This document shows positions 11,040 through 22,119 of a stretch of DNA of 44,279 nt, one piece after another (within the stretch, counting starts at the first letter, position 1; every line of letters starts with the position of its first letter). The notes beneath the pieces were generated by a model. The model saw nothing but the letters and a program-made list of their open reading frames with translations, was not told the DNA's origin and searched no databases. This DNA comes from Scenedesmus sp. ARA3 (lineage: Eukaryota; Chlorophyta; Chlorophyceae; Sphaeropleales; Scenedesmaceae): positions 1-44,279 of the forward strand of contig RWJK01000672.1 in the NCBI GenBank assembly GCA_004335835.1, in the 5' to 3' direction. The translations under genes and the position numbers were made by a program.

Positions 11040-11360
11040 TCAGCCTGCCAGCCATTTGATATGAACTGGGGCTCCCTCATTCACAGCGCAGCAGAGTTGT
11101 TTTGGACAGCTGCAATGCAGATGTGTCTCTGCTAAGCGTGCCTGGCAGTCCTCTTGCACCAGCTCTGTCACAGTGTGAATCAGGTTGGGTGTAATTTCAT
11201 GGTGTGAGGCTAGCGATTTGATCGGACCTTCGAGCAGAGCTCGATAGCCTGTGAAAACATCACACTTAGTGCAATAAAAGTGGTCAATCGGTGAACAGGT
11301 CCATGTTGGGAACATCGCAGCCCGCTTGCAGTTGAGCACAGCCGAATTTGTTGTAATCAT
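11040..11360 (-). CDS. Unassigned Cys-rich 106-aa ORF
   Basis: An ATG-initiated, uninterrupted minus-strand ORF in an otherwise empty intergenic region. It contains paired cysteines (CSPIDHFYCTKC; HLHCSCPKQLCC) and a helical middle section. Base composition is less CAG-rich than the confirmed exons nearby. It could be a small zinc-binding protein, a decayed transposon fragment or chance. I do not recognise it. Confidence 0.2.
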   Translation of the reverse strand: MITTNSAVLNCKRAAMFPTWTCSPIDHFYCTKCDVFTGYRALLEGPIKSLASHHEITPNLIHTVTELVQEDCQARLAETHLHCSCPKQLCCAVNEGAPVHIKWLAG

Positions 11361-11591
11361 TGACAGAGTTACGCACGCCCCTCCCTCATGCTACGTGACT
11401 GATGCACCCTTTGATCAAACATTTGCTTAGGTGTTGCTCCTGGTGCAACCTACAAATATTCTGGTGGAGCGGGTGACACCTTTGGAGCTGAGGCGCACTC
11501 TTGGGCTGCATCGACCCCGTGCTCCGCTGCTTATCATCTCACTGCTAACTAGCATCATTTATATCGACGGTGTTCTCTAGCAGCTGTTAGC

Positions 11592-13968
11592 ATGGCGGGG
11601 GGCAAGACAGAAGTGGAGAGGGACTCCACAGCCCAGGCGATCCTAGCAGCAGCAGAGCGCTTCTGCAATGAAAAGAACGGCGTCAGTCTCACCCAGAAGC
11701 GCCTACTGTACGAGTTCCTGGCCTACCCAGGCCCCAATGGCAAGACCCTGTCTGGCCTGTTTGCTGAGGGTGCTGCTGTCAACCCAAAGGCCACAGCAGA
11801 CTTGGTGTACGTGTCGCGCCGCTGGTTTGGCCTGCACATAATCAAGCACTACTACGTGATGCGCCAGTACAAGGATGCGTCAGGCGTGGTGCTGGGCTTC
11901 CTCAAGTTCATGAAGGCTGAGGGCACACTGCCAGCAGCCATGAGCAAGGACCTGGACACAGCCATACAGGTGCGCGGCAGCAGCAGCAGCAGCAGCGACA
12001 GGAAGCAGAAGCAGTGAATGCGGCATGTTGCATGCAGACGTCTGTGCGTACACTGTCTAGCAATTGGCCATGAATGCACTACCTTGCAGACTGGTGCAGC
12101 GTTGGCCCCTGTGGCTAGGCGTCAACTGCCAGCTCTGCATGCTCACTTACATGAGCTGCATGCAGAGTCCCAACAGCATGCCACTGCTACGGCATGCATG
12201 TGCACCTGCCACATCTTAATGCCCCTGCTGCTGTTGGCGCCTCCACTTCACGTCTGCAGATTGGCGAGCAGGGTATCGTGCAGCTGCCGTCAATACTGCG
12301 CATCATGAAGCAGCCATGCGCGCGCAATGAGGCTTACTCGCGCGTGTATCCGCTGCGGCCCTTCCCGCTGTGCACAGTGCCGGCAGCAGCAGAGGTGCGC
12401 CTGCCAGCGCCAGCAGCTGCTTCGCCATGACTGCAGCCTCAGCAGCACACAGCGCCAGCTGAAAACTTCGTGCTGTGCTGCTGTTGTCTCACTTGGGATC
12501 ACTGATGCTGGTTGTTACTCTGCATCGGCTGCAGCAGCTCATCCGCAGCTATAAAGGGAAGCAACAGCTTCATGAGCTTTGCTATGCAAGCAGGAATCCT
12601 TCAGAGCATCGTACGCAGCCGCCAACACCCCATGCGTGTGTGCCTGCTCACGGTGGCGTGCCTGCACATGTTTGCTGCCGGGCTGCAGGTGAAGGACAGC
12701 AGCAGCAGGCACTGGCCAGCAGATGCGGAGCAGGTGTACCACTCATGGCTGGGCTTTGTCAGCGAGCGCTGCAGGTGTGTGCGAGTGCACAGCAAGGCTG
12801 GTGGTGTGGCTGCAGCGGCCGGCTTGCACATGCACAGAGTACAGCAGACTGCTGCTGCAGCTGTTGCTGTTGTTTTGGCTGGTTTCATCAGCTTTGCCAC
12901 GAATTTGCAAGCTGTGGAGGTGAATGTGTGCGTGGCCATCGGTTTAGAATTACTGAACAGCTTGCAGGACACATGGAGCCCTTGTTTGCAGCCAAAGCGC
13001 ACTGTGGCACCCATGCAGGAGCTCAGCAGTGCTCACACCAGCTGTAAGCTGAACGTCTGCTGACCATCTGCTGCTGCTGCTGTGGCCTGGCTGCTGTTGT
13101 GCCCCAGGGTTGAGCCTGAGGAGCTTGAGGCCATGGTGCAGGCGGTGCCCAAGCGCGCCACCATCCTGGGCAAGATGGACGGCCGCTGGGAGGTGAGGCA
13201 CTGGCGCTGCTGCTGCACAGTGCAGAGCGACAAGTTGCGCTGGCTGCATCTAAAACTACTAGTGGGCGTCATATGAACTGGCTTGGAGTTTTGCACTAGC
13301 ATCCAGCACTCATGGACATGTGGTGACTGGTGCCCAGCCAACGTCGTTCGCTGCCTCAGCTGCTGCAGCATAGCACAGCCCCGCACTCCATCACGTGCTG
13401 AGGCCCAGCTGCGCAACTGCACTGCTGGCATGCTCGCAGATCAAGGCGGTGAACCCCGACCACAGCGTGGTGTTCAAGCAGTACGGCGGGGACGCGTGCT
13501 ACAGTGTGCCCTTCAGCGCCAAGCGTTCCGCAGACATCCTGCCGGGCATGGTCATGATTGTGACGCTGGTCACGCTCAGCAACGGCGACATGTTTGCGAC
13601 AGACTGGGGGTGAGTGGATGAGTGAACCCGCTTTGCAACAGCATGCCTGTTTGTAGTTGGTAGCCTCATTGCAGGAGTGGCTGCCAGTACGTGTCAGTGT
13701 GCAGCTGACGCGATGGGTGCCGCGGCAGTGTGTTGTATGTTGAACGTGCGTATACTCTGTATTGCTGTCCGCGCAGCATGGCACACGTCAGGCTGCAGCA
13801 GTCCCACTTTGCGCCAGTGTGCCAGGCTTTGCAGGTGCAGCACCACATCGCTAACTGAAGCATGTGTGCATGTGTGCCTGCAGGTACGTGTGGCCCACCT
13901 ACTACGCGCCCGTGATGGACCACGCGTACGACTTTGGCCCCAATAAGAACGTGACGCTGGTATACTGA
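11592..13968 (+). CDS. Unrecognised conserved-looking protein, 356 aa, 6 exons
   Basis: Exons: 11592-11969, 12260-12394, 12557-12774, 13108-13192, 13440-13609, 13884-13968; total 1071 nt. The protein starts MAGGKTEVERDSTAQAI, with no obvious transit or signal peptide. Residues 1-126 look helical and basic-aromatic (LTQKRLLYEFLAYPGPNGKT, YVSRRWFGLHIIKHYYVMRQ). Residues 172-215 include a hydrophobic stretch, PMRVCLLTVACLHMFAAGL (196-214), a possible single membrane helix. The C-terminal third is probably beta-rich (VVFKQYGGDACYSV, ILPGMVMIVTLVTLSNGDMF) and ends GPNKNVTLVY. The acceptor of exon 3 (after TATAAAG, 12556) is the weakest junction, chosen because it alone keeps phase 0. Coherent splicing and high-complexity sequence argue that the gene is real, but I cannot assign a family. 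A lineage-specific organelle or membrane complex subunit is possible, unproven. Confidence 0.75.
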
Positions 13969-14731
13969 GCGCAAGGACAAGTGTGATATGTGTAATGTGT
14001 GATGCTTGATTATGTTAAATGTGACAACGTTGGTATAGCAGTGCGAAGCTTGAACTTTGAAGTGTGACAACGGTACTTGCTGGTGCTGCTGCGCGCTCTG
14101 GGCATGACGAAATGTACACAGTGTTGTTGCATGCCAAGTGGCAGCCGCCGCAACAGGTGCATATGGTGGACATGTGGCGTGCGGAGGGCGGGGCACAGCA
14201 GGTGTTGCCGTAAACACAACTGACGTAGTTAAAACGCGTGTCAAGGAGCATGTCGTGACCTGTTTGTTGCTTCAATGGTTGCTCTTGAACAATGGTGGCT
14301 GCAGAAGGTGTGGCGCTGATAGGGACACCTGTCGCGGGATGTGCATCAGCCACTGTGGTCAAGTGGACATGGTTGAAGTTGCTCACATGAAATCGCTGCC
14401 GCTGCAAACGTGGCAGGGGGTCATTTCAATAGAGTCTAGAATAATTTCAGGTGCTTCTTAGCAGTTCTGCTGGTGCAGGCAACGTGTGGGGTGTCCCATG
14501 TAACATGGCAATGACGTTCACCACAAAGTCACACGTATATAGCACCAGAAGGTGTTCTCACGTCACATTCTTTTGTTTTGCAGCAGCACAGCGGCGCTTT
14601 CCAACCAAACCACCAGAACCACTCACTCAGCGTAAAGTTGTCGCATCACTATACGTCCCTGAAAGCACAATAAAGTTTTGTGATCTGCATCTGTAGCAGT
14701 TACAATCGCTTTGACGGCCAGGCGTTTCACC
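13969..14731. other. Intergenic 763 bp
   Basis: The upstream part holds the 3' UTR of the 356-aa gene, with TGTAA at 13991. The rest is lower-GC sequence leading to the SppA start. A CACAATAAAG near 14670 resembles an animal-type AATAAA but is not near a stop codon. No further gene is seen. Confidence 0.6.
13991..13995 (+). promoter_or_regulatory. TGTAA poly(A) signal of the 356-aa gene
   Basis: TGTAA lies 23 nt after the stop codon at 13966-13968. It matches the chlorophyte polyadenylation element, and a run of TGTGA/TGTAA-like words surrounds it. Confidence 0.5.
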
Positions 14732-17700
14732 ATGATGCTCGCCTCAGGACTTTCGCGCTGCGGTGAGTGCGTTGGGTGTCTTGCCATGCCTGTCCAGCAG
14801 GAACGCTACTACCGCTGGCCTGCTTATCAAGGAAATAAGTCTGCCGGAGTAGCTGCAGGAGTCAAATGCATGCGCCTGACGCGTGCTGCCTGACAGTATC
14901 ACAGCTTGTCAGCCACACCTGGGCAGCAGCAGCAATGCAGTGCTGTGCTGAGTGCACAACCTTGCATGCACCACATGCATGCACCATAGGTGCACTAAGA
15001 AGTTGCACACATGCTTATTTGCTTCGTTGCTGGCTGCGTGCTGTGGTCAACTTGCAGGTGTGCCAGCCAAGGCATGCTCGGGTCAGCGTGCCCTGCCACA
15101 GCTGGCAGCGCCCATGTGCAGGCCAGCCAGCAGCCTGCTGCGACAGCTGCGCCTCACCACATGCCATGCCAGCAGCAGCGACAGTGAGCCGTCCGTGCTG
15201 GAGCAGGCGGCATCTGCAGTTGCCCCAACCAATGGTGCCAGCAGCAGTGCAAACTCTGCAGCCACAAGCGTCCTGGCAACAGCAGCAGAGGTCAGCAGCA
15301 GCACTCCCAGCGCCCCAGAGCCCGAGGACAACAACAACAAAGATGACAAGGACGCCCCAAAGCACCTAAACTGGGTGCCTGATGCATCTGGGCTGGCACC
15401 GCTCAAGTTTGAGCCGCTGAGTGGGAGCGAGCAGGGCTGGGCCAACTTTAAGCTGCTGTTTGCGCTGCCGTGGCGGCGCTTCAAGAAGGATGCGGTGCTC
15501 ACCTTCAAGCTGGAGGGAGAGATCCCCGACCAGCTGCAGGTGCGGCAGTGTTTGCGCAGCAATCACATTTGGCTGTTGTCTCTTCTGCACCCTGGCTCCT
15601 GATGGAGGCGTCTGCTGCAGCCCGTGCATGGCCAAGGTGGTGTTGCACTGCCAGCCCTTGTTATCTGTGGCTGTAAAGTGCTGCGCTTACCATGCATGTG
15701 TGTCTGGTGTGGTGCCATTGCACCTGCAGGGCCGCTTCTCCCCTGGCTTCAGCATGCCGCAGATCATCGATGCACTGGAGAAGGCGGCAGTGGACCCTCG
15801 CATCAAGGGCATCGCCGTGGAGATCAGCCCACTGGCGGTGAGCGCTGTGGACAATATGCTGCTGCAAGGGTGTCATGGCTGGCTCCATACCTTGCAGGCT
15901 TTGATGTCGCCTGGCCGGGCAAAGTGTTGGTGGCATTGTATGTCCTGCTGCCATCTAAGCATTCTCCCATGTGAGCGGCTGCTGTAGTTGGCCAGCTGTC
16001 TCTTTATTGTAAAGGCGCTGTGCACCTATGCGTCTCTTGATCACCGGCACCGACCCACCGTTTATTGTGTTACACCGCGTGTTATTTTATCTGATTCTTG
16101 CCACTTGAATTTGATCCTGCCGCACAGATCGGCTGGGCCAAGGCGCAGGAGCTGCGGCGCTACATTCAGCTGTTCCGCGACAGCGGCAAGTTTGCCACCG
16201 CCTACATGAAGACAGCCGGCGAGAAAGAGTTTTACCTGGCCAGTGCTTTTGAGGAGGTGGCCATCGCGCCCACCGCTAACATCCGGCTGGCGGGCTTCAG
16301 TGTGGCAGGTGGGCAGTGAGAGGTGGTGGGCTGGGGGGTCGGTGCGGAGGGCCATGTGGTCTGTGGCGTCCGTGTAAACTCGCCAGCCGTGCCTGGCGGC
16401 TGCGTGCATGATGCGTTGGCAGCTTGCATTCTGCAGTCACCAGTGGTGAAAACCGCCAGCAAGTGCTTGATTGTTTAGCTTCTTACGCCTGCACCCTACC
16501 GGGCGCCACATTGGTTTGCACCACGCAGGCACCTTTCTGCGCGGCGTGCTGGACAAGGTGGGCGTGGAGCCGCAGGTGCAGCGCATCGGCGCGTACAAGT
16601 CCGCGGGCGACCAGCTGCTGCGGCGCGACATGAGCGAGGCGCAGCGCGAGCAGCTGGGGGAGCTGCTGGACGACATCTATGAGCACTTCCTGGACACGCT
16701 GGCACAGGCACGCGGCAAGACACGGGAGGTGCGTGCGGGTGTGTGGATTCAACATATGGAATGGGGCGAGCTGGCGTTGGGGGACACAAGGAAGTGCGGC
16801 ATGCGTGTTTCTTCCTGGTACTGGTGCAAAGATTCGCATTTGTAAGGCTGCGACAGTATGCTGGTGGGTGGACAGTTGATGCAGTATGTCAGTTTGCTGA
16901 ACCTAGCTGTCACTTGCTTTTGGAGTAACATCAAGAGATTTTGCTACACTGCGTTGTGTGACTTCTTCTCTCAAAGCGCCCTGCTGCCTCTCGTTTCTTG
17001 CTGCCGCCTCACCTTGCTGTCTGCAGGAGGTGGCTGACCTGCTGGACCGCGGCGTGTATGACAACGAGGTGCTGCTGGCTGAGGGCTGGGTGGACAGCCT
17101 CAAGTACGAGGACGAGCTCATCGAGGACCTCAAGAAGAAGACAGGCGGCAAGGTGGGCCTGCCGCAGCATATGTGGCATGATTGTGCAGCATTTGGCAGC
17201 GGAGCAAGTGAGAGCGGCCCATGCTGCTGGCAGCAGGATGTGACAGCAGTGCTGCACGTGTGGAGCTGGCTACTGTGCTGTTGTAATGTATGCGCCGTGC
17301 TGTTGGTGTGTGCTCATCGCATGATGCTGCTGCTGCTGCTGCTGCTGCTGCCGCCAGGAGGATGAGGTGGCCAAGGTGGGCCTGTCCCGCTACAGCAAGG
17401 TGTCGCGCAGCGCGTTTGGGCTCAATGGCAAGAAGCGCATCGCGGTGCTGCGCGCAGGAGGCGCCATCCTGGGTGAGCCCGCGGCGCTGCTGCGCTGTGG
17501 CAGAACAGCAACCTTCTTGGCCTTGTATTGCGCAGAACCGGAGATGAGTATAGTGTGTCTCATCCTGCATCTCGCTTCTGCGTGCGGCCTTGGCAATCCT
17601 GTGGGTATGTGAAGGAGCAGGCAGCGGGCCTGTGACCGAGCTATTGCTGAATGTCGCATTTGTGTGTTATGTGTCTGCCCGTCCGCAGGCAAGGCGTCTG

Positions 17701-20164
17701 GCGTGGCCTCTGGCAGCATCACCCCGGAGGGCATCATCCCTAAGCTGCGGGCCCTGGCCAAGAACAAGAAGATTGCAGGTGGGTGTGGCACTGCTGTTGT
17801 TCAGACTGGCAGAGTGAAGTGTGGGGTCTGCTGGTTGTTGGACCGGCAGGATGGGGTGGAAGGTATTAGCTGGCTAGCTTGCTGCTGCTGTGTGTGCTGC
17901 AATTGTGGGAAGCAGTGCGGGCTGATGGAAGGTGTTGGTCAGCAAAGCACCGTAAACTTTTTGTCACGTGATGCAGATACATGCTTTCTGCGCCATTTGC
18001 GCAGTGCGGCTTCTGCTGCAGCAGCTGCTGCTGCTCCTGCTGCTGCTCAAAGGGATCTTAGAATTCGCTGCCCATATCTTCTGTCTGCGCTGCAGGCGTG
18101 GTGCTGCGGGTGGACTCCCCTGGTGGTGATGCGCTGGCGTCAGACCTGATGTGGCGTGAGATCCAGAAGCTGGCTGAGAAGAAGCCTGTGGTGGCCTGTA
18201 TGGGTGATGTGGCGGCCAGCGGCGGCTACTACATGAGCATGGCGGCACAGGTGGGCGGCGCAGCGGTCACACAGTTTGTCTAGGTGCTGCGGCCTTGGCT
18301 GTGGCGCTGCTGGTGGTGCTGCTGGGAGGCCGCTGTATGCATCCTTGCTGTAGTACATCCGGCAGCCACGGTCATGTGTCAAGACCTGCAAAAGGTGCTT
18401 GCGCAGGAAGCACCATGGTGTGTTGCACTTGTTCCTTGTTGTTGTGGCAACTGCTGGACGCTTGTTGTTGCAGCAATTGCTGGATCATTGTGTTGCACCC
18501 GTTTGCTGCGCACTGCAGGCCATCGTGGCGCAGCCTCTGACGGTGACCGGCTCCATCGGCGTTGTCACTGGCAAGTTCAACCTGGCTGAGCTGTACGAGC
18601 GCGTGGGCTACGCCAAGACGCTGCTGTCACGCGGCAAGTTTGCAGAGTTCCTTGCGGCGGACAACAGGTGAGGCGGTGCTGCGCTGCATGTAACTCGTGA
18701 GTGAAGCTTGTGCATCGCTTGTTGAATCGCTTGATGCGAGTGGTGGCACATCCATGCAGCAGGAGCAGTTGCAGTAACTTGTCGCATGCTTGGCAGCAGC
18801 TGGCTAATCATGTATAAGAACGAAGTTACCCAGCCCCCGAGTCCTCACGGACCGCAGTGGATACGAAATCGCGCATTCAAGCAAAGCTGAGCCAGAAGAC
18901 CTCTCGGTTCAAGTCTGATGCGCTGTGCACCTGGCCTCTGCCGCTGCAGGTCGTTCAATGAGGAGGAGGCCTCGCTGTTTGAGGAGTCTGCGCAGTTTGC
19001 GTACCGCTCCTTCAGGGACAAGGCGGCAGCCAGCAGGAAGATGCCCGTGGAGGACATGCAGGTGCGGCGCCGGCGGCCACTGGCTGGCAGCGAAGCAACT
19101 GTGCGCGGGAAGCATGAAACGAGTTTCACTGTATGTTCCGCTTGTTCTGCACTGTGACTGAAAAGGACAGCTATGGGTGATTTCTACAACATCAGCTAGC
19201 TGATGCATACACTTGTTGTGTGTACATTGCAGTGGTGTTGACCCCTGTGCTGTGCCTGGCTTGGTGTGCGCTGCAGGCTGTGGCGCAGGGCCGCGTGTGG
19301 ACGGGCCAGCGCGCGCAGCAGCGGCAGCTGGTGGACGTGCTAGGGGGGCTGCATGAGGCAGTGGCGCTGGTGAAGCAGGCGGCTGGCATTGAGCAGGGCG
19401 AGAAGGTGACGCTGCTGGAGGTGTCCCGCTCACAGACCAGCCCGCTCAAGCTGCTGGGTGAGTGGCGGGATTGTGGCAAAGGTTGAAGTAGGTTGCAATG
19501 GAAATGGTTGTTCATAGGCAGAGGGGTGGTGAAGATGTGGAGGAAGGTCGGTGATGGATGAGTCCGGGCACTGAAGTCGCTGCTGACATGTGGACATTGT
19601 GGTGCATCTGCAGCTCTTGATGGTGATGTGCTGCGAAGCAACTGCTGTAGGTCATTTCTTGCAGTCATGGTCAAGCACGCCTGGTCAAGCACGCCTGTCA
19701 GCAGCTACTGTATTTTCAGTCAGGATGCTGAGCTGGTGCCGGCTCTTCTTTCATGTTTCATCTGCAACGCAGGTGGTGGGGCCAACGTGCTGGCTGGGCT
19801 GGCTGCCCTTGGCAGTCTGGCGCAGGGCGGCACCCCAAGCGCAGCATTCAGCCAAGCTCTAGGCGCAGCAGTGCTGCAGCAGGCGGCTGGCTCGCTGCTG
19901 CCAGGCATGCTGCCAAATGGCCTCACCGCAGCTGCCGGCCTGCAGCTGCTGCAGCAGGTGTCTGCAGGGCAGCCGCTGTGCTACATGACAGAGGTGGATG
20001 CGTCCAGTCTGGTGTCAGCGGGAGGTGTTGCTGTTGGCGCTGGTGCTGCTGGTGCTGCTGCTGGTGGCCTGAGCAGTGGGTTGGGTGGGCTGTTTGAAGA
20101 TGAGGAGGCGCTAATGCAGGCCCTGTTCATGCAGCTAGAAGAGGCGTTTGAGCAGTTGCTGTGA
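14732..20164 (+). CDS. SPPA: Chloroplast signal peptide peptidase SppA (protease IV), 773 aa, 13 exons
   Basis: Exons: 14732-14762, 15058-15539, 15730-15837, 16128-16308, 16529-16728, 17027-17152, 17358-17472, 17689-17778, 18096-18250, 18519-18667, 18950-19061, 19277-19457, 19773-20164; total 2322 nt. It starts MMLASGLSRCGVPAKACSGQ, a plausible plastid transit peptide, followed by an acidic linker. The protein is the long, duplicated S49-family form: the N-terminal half carries AYKSAGD with the catalytic Lys (about 291). The C-terminal half has RVDSPGGDALAS and GDVAASGGYY with the nucleophilic Ser (about 486). These match Lys209 and Ser409 of E. coli SppA, so the enzyme looks active. Plant SppA is a thylakoid-associated serine protease induced by high light. 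After residue 645 it has an unusual Ala/Gly-rich extension of about 130 residues ending in an acidic amphipathic helix (EDEEALMQALFMQLEEAFEQ). TTG 21 nt upstream is in frame, but ATG 14732 is preferred. Confidence 0.93.
17322..17357 (+). repeat. (CTG)n tract abutting a 3' splice site (SppA exon 7)
   Basis: About eight CTG units run directly into CCGCCAG, the acceptor of SppA exon 7 at 17358. Confidence 0.85.
19668..19695. repeat. 14-bp direct repeat x2 in an SppA intron
   Basis: TGGTCAAGCACGCC occurs twice in tandem in the last SppA intron (19458-19772). Confidence 0.9.
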
Positions 20165-22119
20165 ATCACGCACGTCATGTTGTGCCGTCGCCGTGAGTGT
20201 GAAGGAGTGTGAAGCGTTGCACAGCTAACACACTAGACGCGTCAGACAGAGACACTGATGCATCAGCTGTGGTGTGGCACGTGGAATGGCAGTGACCAAG
20301 TGGAATTTGGTGAGTCAGTTCCCGGGGGTTGCAACGATTGATCACTGTACTTGAATGGCCAGCTGAAATAGAGCTGGAATGATTGCGGTGCGTTGCACCA
20401 TTGGCGCATATGTTTTGTGCATTTATCATGTTTATAAGCAAGTTGCATACCTCAACAATCCAGATGTTGTATCAGCACATTGTTCTGGCAAGCTCATGCT
20501 GCTTTTCAAGAGCAAGTTGCTTGTGGGTGCTGGTAGGTTGCATCACACAGCAGAAGTTGTGTATGTTCCTGGTGCCTCTTAAGGTAGTATTAGGCACACT
20601 GTGCAATGTGTTGTTTCCCGTTATGCAAGGCGAGGATTTTCTGCCAGTCCCTTGCTTGCTGCAGCCAGTGAAGTTGCTTGCTGTGGAGGTTGCGGTAACA
20701 ATGAGTCTGATGACGTGGCTCTGGCTTGCAAGCTGATCGTGGAGATGGGTTTGTGTAACTGCCAGACTGTCAACCTCTTTGGGTGTGTAAAATGATGAAT
20801 TCTATACAAAGCCAGGGTATGTATGAGGGGTGTGAAGTTGCAACTTCTGTCGGGGCAGCGTACTACATGCATGTTGAAAAGCGTAGTGAGGGTTGCAATA
20901 CAGACATAGTTTGCACAAACTGCAGCCTACACCGGGTGCATGGAGGAGAACTGTACCATGTATTACCAGCACTGCTCGAGTTGACATATCTGTTGCACAG
21001 TTGATGAATGCCTTGACCTGTGCCTGCACTAGAACCCTGGCGACTGCGTCAAAGTTCAGCATATCTGGGCACAACCGCTGTTATATCCGTCCACAAACAG
21101 TGGTACGCAGCCTCTGCCAGCGCACCTCCGCCATACTATGACAGCAACCAACCCTGCATGTGCATGACATGTCGACCTCCAGACTTGCCATCACCTCCCA
21201 CCCACACGCACACATGCTGTGACTTGCGTAGTACAGCAGCGCTCAGCACGCTATGTCCACAGCACAAGACACAGGCTGGGTGCCATTGCCAAAGAGCAGA
21301 AAAACATCAACTTCACTGTTAACTTGTGCTGTTATATGCAGGCAGCATGCATGTATTCTGATGCATGGCAGACTGCTGTTTGCTGCTCTCCTTTCCTGGC
21401 ATCAAGTGAAACCAACACACAAAGTACACCGCCGTAAAAGAACACACCCACGACACCCATGCATGCACATGATGGTTCTTCAACCAGAGCTACGGTTGCA
21501 CACATGCCAACTGAACCCCCTTCGCTCTAAATACAGAACAGCAGTCATCATGCCAGCTGCTGGCAGCTGAGACAGCTGCACACACACGGCCAAGCATGCT
21601 CCCCGCAAACATGTCTGCCACTCGACCCCAGCTGCGCGCACATGCACGTGATTAAATTCAAACGTTGGGATCGTCATTGGGAGCTGTTATCTCATCACGT
21701 TATTGTGTGACTGGCAGTACCGGAGTGGCAAGCACTGCCCCTCCCTGCCGGGCTGTAGATCACGGTTTCCAGTCACAGCAGCCTTGTCACGCCGCTGCTG
21801 CTATAGATATGCTGCGAAACCATGACGCCCTGCGTGCAGCACCTGCCGCGCACACATGGTATATGCTGTACTGGATCTGTAACGCCTGTGCTCTCATACA
21901 CGATGCAGAACTGGCAGCGTGCATCCACATGCACTGGTACAGCCACAAAAAGCTGACATCATGCAAGCAGCTGCTGAGCAGCCATCATGTTGCTTCCAGG
22001 CACCCAGGCACAACAAAACTCACCAAAACAAACACCTGCCTGTGACACAAAGCATATGCATACTGGACATATGTACGAGGCACCAAATGCCCGGAAGCTG
22101 CCGGCACGCTGGCTGCAGC
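20165..22119. other. Intergenic 1.95 kb
   Basis: Convergent tail-to-tail space between SppA (+) and the first MARVEL-like gene (-). TGTAA words at 20754 and 20786 are candidate SppA poly(A) signals. The sequence is lower in GC and lacks the CAG-rich texture of nearby exons. A 67-codon ATG ORF at 20379-20582 (+) shows no domain and no splice continuation. I see no RNA gene. Confidence 0.6.
20754..20758 (+). promoter_or_regulatory. Candidate TGTAA poly(A) signal of SppA
   Basis: The first TGTAA after the SppA stop, about 590 nt downstream; a second follows at 20786-20790. Confidence 0.4.

Larger units (their letters stand above)
10323..11591. other. Intergenic 1.27 kb
   Basis: This lies downstream of the ELIP-like gene and upstream of the 356-aa gene. 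A TGTAA at 10927-10931 could end the ELIP-like transcript with a 3' UTR of about 600 nt. An AT-rich TTTATATCG lies at about 11560, some 30 nt before the next start codon. One unassigned ORF at 11040-11360 (-) is listed separately. Confidence 0.6.
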
